Source: Macrotis lagotis (Eukaryota; Chordata; Mammalia; Peramelemorphia; Peramelidae). Taken from it: 64,000 bases of DNA. The notes beneath the pieces were generated by a model. It worked only from the letters and a program-made list of their open reading frames with translations, was not told where the DNA came from and did no database searches. Made by a program: the position numbers and the translations under genes. The first letter of the stretch is position 1, and the number at the start of each line of letters is the position of its first letter. The stretch lies in NCBI RefSeq assembly GCF_037893015.1, contig NC_133659.1:14984183-15048182 (forward strand), read 5' to 3'. Positions 25,085-36,505 of the stretch are shown one piece after another.

Positions 25085-26133
25085 GATTAGTCCGAATTCC
25101 TCTTTGGAACTCCTCATCTGCATTTCCACAGTCTACAGGCCAACTCCACTTGGGTATCCCAACAGCAAATTCAACATGGCCACCATCTGGAAGAGCACCA
25201 GTCTAGATCAGAGAACCAGGTTCCAATTTTGGCCCAATTGGAATTATCTGGGTCTCCTACACCTGCCCCTGTTTTCTCTTTCCTCCCTTTTAATGCTATC
25301 CAAAGAAGTCATGAGTTGGAAGAAAGGATGTGGGGACTCAAAGCATACACAAAACCCATATTTCCTAGGACATGCCTGCCCAGTTTCCTGCATGAGGACC
25401 TCTAGAGAGGGGGAAGCTACCTTGTTTCCAGGCAGCCCCTCACCTTGGAAAGACTTCCTCATCTAAAATCGTCATCCCCTGTCCCTTGTTCTGTCCTTTG
25501 CAACTAACTAAGCAAACCAATCTAATCCCCACCCCATGAGAGTCATTCAAATGTTTGAAGATAGTAGGCATGGCTGCTGGAGTCATAGCTAGCTCTAATT
25601 TTATAAGCTAAATAATGTATACTATTACTAGCTAAGTTTCTTCATCAGCGGATAGATAGCACAGGCTGCCTTGAAGTTAATAATACTTAACAAATATGAT
25701 ATTTTAATAATCCCCCTGTATACATGGCTATGATTCATGAAGGCAAAGGATCACCCGACCTAAACTTTGCAATTTTCCCAATGTCTAGTATAGTCTGCAT
25801 ACAGTAGGTACTTAACAAATGTTCATTGAGTCAATTTGTCCTTCTAAGATAACTTTATGCATGAACTTAATGAGTGAATTCAACCCAGCAAGCACTTAAT
25901 AAGTGTCTACTAAATGCCAGACATTGATCTAGCCACTGGAGTTGCAAAAGTCAAAATGAAGTAGAATAGGCATACAGAGTTAATAAGTATATATCAAATG
26001 TATACAGAAGACACAGAATAAAGAATAGGACTGCCTTGGTAAGAATCCTGATCCCTCAAGAGTTTGATACAAGGTAGAATGTGAGTAGGGCAGGGGTGGG
26101 ATCTAGGAAAGGGCTCTAAGAAAATAGGGGTGG

Positions 26134-26263
26134 GGGGCAGCTAGGTAGCACAGTGGATAGAGCACTGAGGACCTGAGCTCAAATTCAGCCTAAGGCACTT
26201 AATAATTGCCTAGCTGTGTGACCTTGAGCAAGTCACTTAACCCTATTGCCTTGCAAAAAGAGA
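26134..26263 (+). repeat. tRNA-derived SINE
   Basis: Forward copy: 'ggcagctaggtagcacagtg', 'gagctcaaattcagcctaag', 'ctattgccttgcaaaaag'. An internal block of about 15 nt between the head and the B-box is deleted. The 3' end runs directly into the purine tract at 26264. Confidence 0.9.
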
Positions 26264-26500
26264 AGAGGAGAGGGGAGGGGAGGGGAGGGGAGGGGAGGGG
26301 AGGGGAGGGAGAGGGAGAGAGGGAGAGGGAGAGGGAGAGGGAGAGGGAGAGGGAGAGGGAGAGAAGAGGAGAGAAAAGAAGAGAAGAGAAAAGAAGAGAA
26401 AAGAAAAGAAAAGAAAAGAAAAGAAAAGAAAAGAAAAGAAAAGAAAAGAAAAGAAAAGAAAAGAAAAGAAAAGAAAAGAAAAGAAAAGAAAAGAAAAGAA
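26264..26500 (+). repeat. Polypurine tract: (GGGGA)n, (GGGAGA)n, (AAAAG)n
   Basis: About 237 nt of pure purine in three zones: GGGGA pentamers, GGGAGA/GAGAGG hexamers, then more than 20 AAAAG pentamers. It sits exactly where the SINE A-tail should be. The long E/R/K-rich and S/F/L-rich frames across it are composition artefacts. Confidence 0.95.
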
Positions 26501-26778
26501 AATCTGGGAAACAAACAGATGTGAATTGGAACAGATCACCAGGCAATTTTACAGCCATCTCTTCTCATTGGCCACAATAATGAAGTTATTAGATGGGGTA
26601 CAAAATGAATAAATAGAAATTTCAATTAAGGTGAATTTTCAAAGAGTGGCAGGACCCCAGCAATTGTATCAGTGTTATCATTATGAAAGCCATGATTTAA
26701 AAATATTTGCATAGAACTTTTAAGTCCCCTAATTTATGTGATACAATTTGGAGACTCCTCAGAGATTGATTCAAATGA

Positions 26779-26929
26779 TATTATTTTTAGGTTTTTGCAA
26801 GTCAATGGTGTTAAGTGGCTTGCCCAAGGCCACACAGCTAGGTAATTATTGTCTGAGGTCACATTTGAACTCAGGTCCTCCTGACTCCAGGGCCAGTGCT
26901 CTATCCACTGCACCACCTAGCTGACCCCA
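26779..26929 (-). repeat. tRNA-derived SINE
   Basis: Reverse-strand, near full length: 'tttttgcaagtcaatggtgt', 'ttgaactcaggtcctcctga', 'actgcaccacctagctgacc'. Possible short flanks caaatgata/caaatgaaa. Confidence 0.92.
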
Positions 26930-27115
26930 AATGAAATTTTTTTTAAAAGAGGAAGGTCTGAAAATGTTATTTTTTAAAAGACAATCAGGAAAACATTGAC
27001 AGCTACCTGCTCCCCAGCCCATTTTGAAATGTCTATCTTTAATGAAGAGACCAAAAGGGAAGAGCCGGATCTTTGTGGATAATTTTCCAATGGACCACAT
27101 TCTTATGAGTTTTAA

Positions 27116-27255
27116 GGTGGTGCAGTGATAGAGCACCGGCCCTGGAGTCAGGAGGAGCTGAGCTCAAATCTAGCCTCAGACACTTAATAATCACCTAACT
27201 GTGTGACCTTGGGCAAGTCATTTAACTTGATTGCTTGAAAAAACTAAAAAAAAAT
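27116..27255 (+). repeat. tRNA-derived SINE
   Basis: Forward: 'aaggtggtgcagtgatagag', 'gagctcaaatctagcctcag', ending in tgattgcttgaaaaaactaa. The first few head bases are missing. Confidence 0.9.
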
Positions 27256-27871
27256 TAATACCAAGAGACTACCCCTGAGCTGATAAGAGAACTGGTCAAA
27301 ATCAGGGGTATCTGAGCTCATGCCATCACCTCTCAATCCATGAAATTTATAAAGTGCCAGCAAGACAGCATTTTAATGTAATAAAGCATAAGACAAACAA
27401 ACATAAAAAGTCCTGGTGATGCTCTATGTCTATGAATGCTGGAGTACCATCTTCTCAGAAAAAATAAAATAAAAACCAAAAGAGCAACAAAAAGACATAT
27501 GGTAAGCACCAACAGGTTGTAATGTAGTTAGTGAACAAAAAGTGATACAAAGGCACTATTCCAGGTTATGAATGACCCTCTAACAGGTCAGAACATCAAC
27601 TTAGAGCAGAGAACAAAATCAACCTCAAATCAGAAGGATAAAGAGGCAAAGATAGCATGAAACTTTGGTCCCAGAGAAAAGACAAGCAAATCTCTTTAGT
27701 GGGAAAAGGGAAAGTTATAGGTGTGGGATATTTATTAGGCATAATGAATGTATTGGTTAGTTTAGCTAAACTGGGGTGGGGGGGGCGGCTTTGTTACCAG
27801 GAAAACATTTAAGGAATGAAAAAGAGAGAACTATATTTGGAAATCAATGTGATAAAAAAGCAAATGATAGG

Positions 27872-27968
27872 GGTGGCTAGATGGCACAGTAGATAGAGCA
27901 CCAGCCCTGGAGACAGGAGTACCTGAGTTCAAATGTGGCCTTGGGCAAGCCACTTAACCCCATTGCCT

Positions 27969-28007
<39 letters not shown>

Positions 28008-28012
28008 AAAGT
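27872..28012 (+). repeat. tRNA-derived SINE with internal deletion and 30-nt poly-A
   Basis: Head 'tggctagatggcacagtaga' and 'gagttcaaatgtggccttgg': the middle, 'cagacacttaataattacc...', is missing. Poly-A at 27971-28000. Flanked by aaatgatagg at 27862-27871 and 28013-28022. Confidence 0.92.
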
Positions 28013-28225
28013 AAATGATAGGGAATGAAATTTAAAGCTAATAAAAGAGTCCACTTATATCAAGAGAACTATTTAAATAAACTGATGTCCTGAAATGAAA
28101 AATGGATAAATGAATTGACATATATATATCAGGGAGAAGAAATGGAAGCTGTATCAAATTTTATATTCTTGAGTTCAACAGTTACTGCAGATGGTAGCTA
28201 TGGGTCATGAAATTAAAAGACACTT

Positions 28226-28295
28226 GGGGCGGCTATGCAGCTCAGTGGATCAAGCACCAGCCCTGACTCAGATCAGTAGGACCTGAGTTCAAAAG
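28226..28295 (+). repeat. tRNA-derived SINE, 3'-truncated
   Basis: Only the head and B-box region remain: 'ggggcggctatgcagctcag' to 'gacctgagttcaaaag'. It lies inside the RTE element. Confidence 0.8.
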
Positions 28296-28319
28296 ACTCT
28301 TATTCTTTGAAAGGAAATC

Positions 28320-28452
28320 TATAGTGGCTAAAGCATGCGCTGGAGTCAAGAAGACCTGAATTCAAATTTGAGCTTAGACATTTAATAATTATCTAGCTGT
28401 GTGACCTTGGACAAGTCCCTTAACCTCTTTGCCTTGCCAAAAAAAAAAAGAA
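28320..28452 (+). repeat. tRNA-derived SINE
   Basis: Forward: 'gctggagtcaagaagacctg', 'attatctagctgtgtgacct', 'ctttgccttgcc' plus poly-A. The head is partly degraded. Confidence 0.88.
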
Positions 28453-28597
28453 AACTATCGCAAATCTGAATAGTATACTAAAAAACAGATACATCACTTT
28501 GCTAAGATTCATGTAGAAAAGGTTTGGTTTTTCCAGTAGCAATGTATGGCAATGAGAGTTCTACTATAAGGAAAGGTGAATGCCATAGAATCAACAC

Positions 28598-28742
28598 TTT
28601 TTTTAAGGTTTTTGTAAGGCAAATGGGGTTAAGTGGCTTGCCCAAGGCCACACCACTAGGTAACTATTAAGTGTCTGAGACCAGATTTGAACTCAGGTAC
28701 TCCTGACTCCAGGGCCAGTGTTCTATCCACCTAGCCACCCCA
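28598..28742 (-). repeat. tRNA-derived SINE inserted in the RTE element
   Basis: Reverse-strand copy flanked by aatcaacac at 28589-28597 and 28743-28751. Removing it rejoins the RTE reading around the FELW motif. Confidence 0.93.
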
Positions 28743-28881
28743 AATCAACACCTTTGAATTGTGGTTCTGGAGAAGATTTGAGAACTCCTTAGACAGCAAG
28801 GAAATCAAATCATTCAGTACTTAACAAAATTAATTCAGGAATTGGAAAATGAAATACTGAAGTTGAAACTGATGAGAAGGG

Positions 28882-29040
28882 GCTGTTAGGTGGCAAAGTG
28901 GATAAAGTACCAGCCCTGGAGTCAGGAGTACCTGAGTTCAAATCCAACCCCAGACACTTAATTACCTAGCGGTGTGACCTTGGGCAAGTCACTTAACCCC
29001 ATTTGCCTTGCCAAAAAAAACCTAAAAAAAAGAAAATACA
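28882..29040 (+). repeat. tRNA-derived SINE inserted in the RTE element
   Basis: Forward copy from gctgttaggtggcaaagtgg to ttgccttgccaaaaaaaacc, flanked by atgagaaggg at 28872-28881 and 29041-29050. Confidence 0.94.
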
Positions 29041-29241
29041 ATGAGAAGGGGACAGTAGAGGATGAGATAGATGTCATGGGAGCAACAAACATGAACTTGG
29101 ACAGACTTTGAGAGATAGCTGAAGATAGAAGAGTCTGGAATTCAATAGTCCATGAGATCACAAAGAATCTAACCTGAATGATTAACAATAACACTATTTC
29201 CTATGAAAGTTTAGCCAGAGTGAAGCAAAAAAGTTTATGAA

Positions 29242-29415
29242 CAAGGGACAGCTAGGTGGTGCAATAGAGGGGCAGCTAGGTAGGGCATAAATAGAGCACC
29301 AGCCCTGGAGTCAGGAGAACCTGAATTCAAATCCAAACTCAGACCCTTAACAATTCTCTAGTTGTGTGACAAGTCACTTAACTCCTTTGCCTTGCAAAAA
29401 AACAGACCAAAAAAG
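29242..29415 (+). repeat. tRNA-derived SINE with doubled head
   Basis: The head motif cagctaggt occurs twice (near 29249 and 29273) before one body. Flanked by aagtttatgaa at 29231-29241 and 29416-29426. Confidence 0.92.
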
Positions 29416-29672
29416 AAGTTTATGAATCTCTTTCATTACTTTACTGAAAGGAGAAAAATAAATGGTAACCAATGACAAAACCTAAAACAACATAAACCAC
29501 TTCCAAAATCTAAAAACATCTGTCAACATTTCTATGAGAACATAGGTTCTCATCAATAGCAGTGGAGTCACCATGTTTGGGCTGTCACATTACAGCCCCC
29601 CCAAGGTGTCATGGAAGATACCTGACACAGAGTCCAGTGAAAGAGGATGTCCCTTAAAATATTGAAATCTTG

Positions 29673-29846
29673 GGGGTGACTAGGTGACACAGTGGATACA
29701 GCACTGGCCCTGGAGTGAGGAGTACCCGAGTTCAAATCCAGCCTCAGACACTTAATAATTACCTAGCTGTGTGGCTTTGGGCAAGCCACTTAACCCCATT
29801 GTCTTGCGCATATAGATATATAGATTAGATATAGATATAGATATAG

Positions 29847-29887
<41 letters not shown>
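29673..29887 (+). repeat. tRNA-derived SINE with microsatellite tail
   Basis: Forward body 'gtgactaggtgacacagtgg' to 'ccccattgtcttgcgcat', then (TAGATA)n and (GT)n at about 29811-29885 in place of the A-tail. tattgaaatctt at 29661-29672 and 29888-29899 encloses body plus microsatellite. Confidence 0.93.
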
Positions 29888-29890
<3 letters not shown>

Positions 29891-30229
29891 TGAAATCTTC
29901 CAGACTGCTCTTATCTTTAGATGACTTTGACTTTGTACTGGTCAGAACACTGATGCTTCCTGAGATGAACAAGGATTCAAATGCAACCTAAGAAGCTACA
30001 CCAGAAAAACCAGGTAGATGAAGAATGCCTATTATCCAGTCTGTGATGCAGATCTAGATGGAGAGTCCATTAAGCTGAATCAAGAATTCGTGTGGCACAG
30101 ACTGATTTCTGTACATTAAAAATGAATGCTCTGGGCCCAGAACTGAGGATGGACTAGGCTGTACTTGGAAAACTACCTACCATTTTCAGTAACCCCAAGT
30201 TTCTCCTGCAAAGGAAGTTCAATCATTCA

Positions 30230-30640
30230 ATTCCATTGAACAACAACATTCTGGTTAATGACATATGGCTTTAAATCACAGGATTCCACAAGAATCAAAA
30301 TCTCCCAAAGGTCAATGGTAAAGAGACAACATTGCTCTGCTGCACATACTACCATCAGTGACTTGCATGTGAAAAGCAATCATCATTGGAGAAGCAAGAA
30401 ATAACAGATGGAAAGCCTTAGAGTTGTCATAGGGCTACTCTCCACTCAGTGGTAAGACCTAGAAGAAGGCCCCCAATATGACAGGCCTTATGGGAGCATC
30501 TAGATAAGAATTGCAGAAGGTAAGATATGGAGGAGGTAATGGCACTAATGGGATCAGAGATCCCTTAAGGCAAGACCAGAAAAGAAGGTAGACCAATCAT
30601 GTCAAGAAAGCAGATTGGGTATTATCATGATACCCCACCG
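30230..30640 (+). mobile_element. Possible second RTE-like LINE fragment
   Basis: Broken plus-strand frames carry a weak likeness to the C-terminal part of RTE/Jockey-type LINEs (a Y/F-G block near 30262, then a 'GRP' type patch near 30578). No boundaries or duplications seen. It may be unrelated. Confidence 0.3.
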
Positions 30641-30806
30641 ACCTGAGGAAGACCTTTTGTGTTGATGGGAAGAGCCACTGAGGATAATTTACGGAAAACA
30701 GGTCAGTTTGCCAACATTGCATTTACTGTATGTGAAGCACCGTGGTAAGCACTGGAACACAAAGTAGGCAAAATACCACCCCGTATTCAAGAAGCTTACA
30801 TTCTGA

Positions 30807-30808
<2 letters not shown>

Positions 30809-30854
<46 letters not shown>

Positions 30855-30985
30855 AGACAGAAGGAGAAAGAGAGGAGAGAAAGAAGAGAAAAAAGAGAGG
30901 GAGTGGAAGAAGGAAAGAAAAAAGAGAAAAGGAGAAAGGGAAGGAGGAAGGAAGAAAAGAAGGAAGGAAGAGGGAGGGAAAGAAA
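30809..30985 (+). repeat. (GA)n and GA-rich tract
   Basis: About 22 pure GA units, then degenerate AGAAA/GGAA purines. Long E/R/K or S/L/F frames on either strand are artefacts. Confidence 0.93.
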
Positions 30986-31675
30986 CTGCATACTCAAGAT
31001 GTATGAAATGGAAATAGTATAAATAGCGAGTAATCTCAGCAGGAAGGCAGAGGCAGTGGAGAAGTCTAAGAGAGGTTACTTGCAGAACAGAAGATTTGAT
31101 TTGGCATTTGGAGGAAGTCACAGAAACCAGGAGGCAGATGAGGAGGGAGAGCATTCTGGCATGGAAGGCCAGGAGATTGAGTGTCTTATGAGAAGAACAA
31201 CAAAAAGGCCAGTGTCACCAGCTCTAGAGGACATGGGGGGAATTCGGTGTATGTAAGGAGTCTGCAAAGGGAGGAAGAGACCTGATCAAGAGGAGCTCTC
31301 AATGCCATACACAACATGTTATGTTGAATCCTGAAGGCAATAGGGAGCCACTGGAGTTTAATGGCTAGAGAGCATCACATGTCAAAGCAGTGCTTTAGGA
31401 AGGTTAATCTGACATCTGAAAGGAGGACGGATGGAAATGGTGGGGAGACTTGAGAAAGGAAACAAATGAAGCTATTTCAGGTGATGACTTGGGAATCTGG
31501 GGGAATGGAAAGAGGTAAATATATGTTGTGAAGATAGAAACACAACTTGACCACAGATTAACAGTGTGGGATGAGCACCCCGAGAAGTTGAGGAGGCCAC
31601 CTTAGCTATGAGTTTAGGTGAAGACAGTGAAACTCTCACAGACCTGGGGAAGTACAGAAGGTGGTCAAGACTGGG

Positions 31676-31800
31676 GGGGTACCGGCCCTGGAGTCAGGAG
31701 GACCTGAGTTCAAATCCAGCCTCAGACACTTAATAATTGCCTAGCTGTTTGAACTTGGGCAAGTCACTTAACCCCACTGCCTTACAACAAAAAAAAAAAA
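31676..31800 (+). repeat. tRNA-derived SINE, 5'-truncated
   Basis: Starts at 'taccggccctggagtcagga' and ends 'ccactgccttacaac' plus an A-rich tail with AAAG units. Confidence 0.92.
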
Positions 31801-31955
31801 GACAAAAAAAAAACAAGAAAAAAAGACAAAAGAAAGAAAGACAACATGCTCATTTGTGAACATGATAAGTGTGGGATGTTTACCCAGTTGGAGATTCAAG
31901 CTTCGAGAACAAGAAAGAAATTAGAGTTGGATAAATGTAAGAATCATCTGCACAG

Positions 31956-32102
31956 GAGCAGCTAGGTGGCACAGTGAATAAACCTCCAGCACTGTACTCA
32001 AGAGGACCTGAGTTCAAATCAGTACTCAGATACTTACTAATTACCTAGCTGTGTGACCTTGGGCAAGTCACTTCACCCCATTGCCTTGCAAAAAAAACCA
32101 CA
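31956..32102 (+). repeat. tRNA-derived SINE
   Basis: Full-length forward copy flanked by aagaatcatctgcacag (31939-31955) and aagaatcagctgcacag (32103-32119), a 17-bp duplication with one mismatch. Confidence 0.94.
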
Positions 32103-32454
32103 AAGAATCAGCTGCACAGAAACGATTTTTGAACCCACAGATGCTGAGAAGAATATCCAGGGAGGCCAGAGACCAGAACAGAGCCAGGGTTAAGTGAGAG
32201 ACCCAGAGGCAGCTCTGAAAAAGGATATAAAGGAGTGGACAACCAGGCAGGCACAGAACCAGGAGTGTAAATGAAGTATTATCGGATAAGAAGATCAAGA
32301 GAGATCGTATTCCTGGAAGATAAAGTGGGGGAGGACTTAACACCTGGGAAATCTCAGGTCCCCCAAAACAAGCAGACTATGCCAACCACAGCCAAAATGC
32401 TCTCCTAAATTCTAAGAAAGGAAACAAAAGCGTTGTTAATCAATAGTTATATAA

Positions 32455-32700
32455 CCTCTGCAGTGGCTTGAGCAAGAGGATGGAGAGCTGGGCTTGGAAG
32501 CAGGAAAATCCAAGCCTCAAATTCTGCCCAGATACTTACTATCCATCTACCCTGAGAAATATGCTTTCTCCTCCTCCTCCTCCTCCTTCTTAAGTAACTT
32601 GTCTGGGTCATACAGCTAGTGTTTGAGGCCAGATTAAAACTCCCCAAAATGAATTTTCCTAACTCCAGAACTCTAGTCACCTTGCTACTTAACTGCCCCA
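32455..32700. repeat. Degenerate SINE/MIR pieces around a (CTC)n
   Basis: A weak forward head-like part (about 32455-32545), (CTC)n at 32569-32588, then a reverse-strand SINE-like part 'taagtaacttgtctgggtca' to 'gctacttaactgcccca'. Confidence 0.5.
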
Positions 32701-32701
32701 G

Positions 32702-32812
32702 GTAAGCAGGTAGGACAGTGGCTAGAACAGCACCCTGGAGTCAGGAGGACCTGAGTTTAAAAGTGGCCTTACTAGCTGTATGACCTTGAGTGAGTCATTT
32801 AACCCGTGCATC
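32702..32812 (+). repeat. tRNA-derived SINE, internally deleted
   Basis: 'taagcaggtaggacagtggc', 'tggagtcaggaggacctgag', 'ctagctgtatgaccttgagt'; the segment after the B-box is shortened. Confidence 0.8.
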
Positions 32813-33595
32813 CCATCCAGGGCCATCACCAGTCATCCTGATTCATATCTTGCCACTAAGACCCAGATGACTCTGGAGGAGAAAGTGAGGCTGGTGCCAC
32901 CCACTCACTCACATCCAATGCACTTTTTTTGTCATGGCATCACCTCCCTGATGTCGTGGTCTTCAAAACTGAAATACAAATATCATCGCCCTGAGAAATG
33001 ACTTAGTTACCAAATAGAATTATTCAGGATCTGCATGGATTCAGTTGGTCCACGTAGAATAATGAAGATGAGAGGCATTTTTCAACTTTTTTAAGTCTAT
33101 CATTTTAATTTTTTTCAATTTTAAGATTATTTTTAAATGAATCTCTCTCCATCCCCAGAGAGCCACTTTTCCTGTCCATACATGTAGGGACTATAACAAC
33201 TCTCATCACCCCAGTCAGCTCTGTAGGACCCAAGCTCTCTCTGTCATAGATCTATACTTTGCAAGCTCTAGGTTCTTTAAAACAATTACAGCAATTAGAG
33301 TTACCTGAAGTTCCAGGGACCAGGGGATCCCAGTCTGAACAGAGGTAGTACAGCAATTTCTCCATGCAAAAGTGACTTAACAACCCCTGACACACTTTAC
33401 TTGCTCACTAGGACTCAGTTTACCTCTTCCTAGGGAGAGGTAATTATAGGATAATAGAAACCTTGGGCTCCGTCTAACAACTTTATTTTTAGAAAAGTGG
33501 AGGCTCAGAGAGTCTGTATTCTAACCAACAGAATTATCTCTGTATGTGCATGTATGTGTGGGGAGGGCAGAGGGGCCTTATAAAATGAGGTTCAA

Positions 33596-34055
33596 CTATT
33601 GTTCCATTAGAACCCAGGAGGGATTGGAATTCAGGGAAGCCTAGAAGGACTTGTATGAACTGATGCTGAGCGAGATGAGCAGAACCAGAAGAACACTGTC
33701 CACCGTAACAGTAACATGGGGGTGATGAACCTGCCCATACCAACAGGGCAACAACCAGGGACAATCTGGGGCTGTCTGCAATGGAGAGTCCCATCTGTAT
33801 CCAGAGAAAGAAGTATGGAGTTTGAACAAAGACCAAGGACTATTCACTTTAATTTAGAAAAAACCTGATATCTTATTGTCTGATCTTGTTATCTCTTATA
33901 CTTTATGCTTCTTCCTTAAGGATAGGATTGCTGTCTCATCACACCCAACAGAGATCAGTGCATACCTTGGATTTAATGTGGGGGTGGGGGAGGGAAGTGA
34001 GACTTGGGGGAAAATTGTAAACTTCAAAATAAATAAATAACTTTAAAAAATAAAA
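33596..34055 (+). mobile_element. 5'-truncated LINE-1 with target-site duplication
   Basis: Holds the end of L1 ORF2 ('gaacccaggagggattggaa', 'gatgctgagcgagatgagca') and the 3' UTR ('tatcttattgtctgatcttg', 'ttccttaaggatagg', 'ggtgggggagggaagtgaga'), ending in an A-rich tail. taaaatgaggttcaa at 33581-33595 is repeated at 34056-34070. The bottom-strand cut would be TTTT/A, the known L1 endonuclease preference. It lies in PGM1 intron 1, antisense to the gene, about 0.85 kb from the exon 1 donor. No intact ORF2 remains. Confidence 0.93.
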
Positions 34056-34626
34056 TAAAATGAGGTTCAAAGTGAACTGTCTCTAGGGAGGGGGTGATCA
34101 GGTTGGTCTGGATTTAGATTGGGGAGGCTTCCAAGAAAACCAAAGCAAACCCCAAAAGCCCATTGCTTCAGACTTCCAGATTTGAAAAACTTTGTGAACC
34201 GTGCTGGGGTCCTACCGGAGGAGGCCTCCCTGGGCCTTGCTCCAAGCTCGGGGTGCCCGGACCCCGCTCCTCCGGACCAGCAGGTAGCCGGGGTGGCTCC
34301 CATGGGTATGGGGTTCGGGGTGGGGAACAGACACCCAGGCCTTACTTTCATTTCCTGGTCCGCGCCGGCCTCCCATCCCCCTTGGGGGCCTAAGGGTGTC
34401 CTAATAGAAATGGGGGGGTCCAGGAGCGCCCCTTCCCGGGCTGCCAGGTTGAGAGAGGGAGGAGTCGCCCCCCCCCCGCGAACAGAAAGATCGGGGTTGG
34501 GGGGGGAAGGGGGGCGCCCGCCGCGCCCGGATCCCTCCCGGGGCCCCAGCCCTGGTCCGGGTCTCGCCCCGGCCCGAGTCGGTAACCAGATCTCCGGGGA
34601 AGGTTACTTTAAATGTCAGAGGCCTA

Positions 34627-35370
<744 letters not shown>

Positions 35371-35844
35371 CCGGGCCCTCCCCCTCTCCGGCCCGACCCA
35401 CCCACTCCCCCACCCACCCACCGGCTAGAGCCGGCAGGGTCGGGGATAGGTGGCTCCCCGCCCCCGAGGCTCCTGGGTGGGGCCTGCCGGGCCGCCCTTC
35501 CCTCCGCCCCCCACACTAGGGGAGGCCCGGGGACTTCCTCTGCTCTGCCCTTTCTCCTTTCCGGGGGGCCTGGCTAATTTCCACGCGCGGAGGGTGCCGT
35601 AGTCATCCTTGGGGAGTCGGTGAGATGCCCCAGGAGAGGAGGAGAGGCCTCTTATCTGTAAAATGGACGAGGTGGCCTCTAAAGAGCCTTCAGATTCCAC
35701 TCTGTGGCCACTCAGGACAGAGGCAAAAGCGGGGCGGAACGATAGAGCCGAGATTTGAATCCGGGTCTTCCAGTTTCCTTGGTGGATCATCTGCTTCGAC
35801 CTTCAGAGTCAGCCAGTCTGCCATTTACTAGGTTGGTCCAGTGG

Positions 35845-35995
35845 GCAAAGCACTTGACATATATTATTTTCTCCTGGCCGGGAGGGGCTCATGTCCCCGT
35901 TTTACAGATGAGGAAACTGAGGCTAAATGAAGTGACTTGCCTGGGTTGTTCCCTCATAAGAGTTGAACCACTCTATGCACTGTAACCCATAGCTG
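35845..35995 (-). repeat. MIR-like fragment
   Basis: 'ccccgttttacagatgagga', 'actgaggctaaatgaagtga', 'tgacttgcctgggttgttcc' on the reverse strand, just upstream of the CpG island. Confidence 0.68.
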
Positions 35996-36349
35996 CCTCT
36001 TTATTAAGCTCCTACTGGGTGCCAGGCCTCGCCGTACAAAGAAAGGCCAAGGGCACTCTACTCTGACAGGATCTCTTCCCAATCCCGGTCATCTAATTCA
36101 ACTCCCCTATTTTACACATGAAGAAACTAGGGCTTACAGGGAAGGGACTGACTCCCAGTCACCCAGGCTGTAAGTCACTTCCCCTCCCCCTCAGTCAGGT
36201 TCCCTTATCTCTGAAAGGAGGGGGTGGAGCCAGAGTTTCTTTTCTTTTTTTTAGAGAAGGAATTAGTCAAACATTTATTGTCCTCAATCTGCCGGACACT
36301 CTACAAAGCACTCGGTATTTAAAAAAAAAAACAAACTATTGTTAGAAGG

Positions 36350-36505
36350 ACGGCTAGGTGGCTCAGTGGCTAGAGCACTGGCCTGGAGTCAGGAGGACCT
36401 GAGTTCAAATTCGGCCTCGGACATTTAATAATGACCTAGCTGTGTGGCCTTGGGCAAGCCACTTAACCCCATTGCCTTGCAAAAACCTAAAAAAAAAAAA
36501 CTATA
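36350..36505 (+). repeat. tRNA-derived SINE, full length
   Basis: 'gacggctaggtggctcagtg' to 'ccattgccttgcaaaaacct' plus an A tail. Flanks are not clearly duplicated. Confidence 0.94.

Larger units (their letters stand above)
27396..29205 (+). mobile_element. RTE-clade LINE fragment, split by five SINEs
   Basis: The translated plus strand keeps the C-terminal reverse-transcriptase landmarks of RTE/BovB-like elements in the right order: STVTADGSYGHEIKRHL near 28165-28222, PVAMYGNES near 28530-28560, FELWFWRRF near 28756-28782, and a 3' end near 29100-29200 matching the 'hgv.k' tail with 'cacaaagaatctaacctgaa'. Frames are broken and it cannot be active. A similar VLMLYVYECW-like stretch near 27410-27440 may be a second piece or an internal duplication. 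SINEs at 27872, 28226, 28320, 28598 and 28882 interrupt it. The left boundary is uncertain. Confidence 0.7.
30715..32345 (+). repeat. Long ancient L2/L3-type element, split by SINEs and (GA)n
   Basis: Begins 'tgtgaagcaccgtggtaagc' and 'caagaagcttacattctg', continues with 'gagagcattctggcatggaa', 'gcaatagggagccactggag', 'ggaaggttaatctgacatct' and 'accaggagtgtaaatgaagt', a known order in very old mammalian interspersed repeats. (GA)n fills 30809-30853 and a GA-rich tract follows to about 30985. SINEs cut in at 31676 and 31956. The family name is tentative. Confidence 0.5.

Noticed and set aside
25104..25466. 120-codon plus-strand frame
   Set aside because: No recognisable motif, a minus frame overlaps it, and it lies in PGM1 intron sequence.
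26199..26580. Several 90-124 codon frames of E/R/K or F/S/L residues
   Set aside because: They are translations of a pure purine tract and its SINE neighbour.
30689..31154. Frame of 143 codons with long Ser/Leu/Phe runs
   Set aside because: It crosses a (GA)n tract inside an old repeat; no protein motif.
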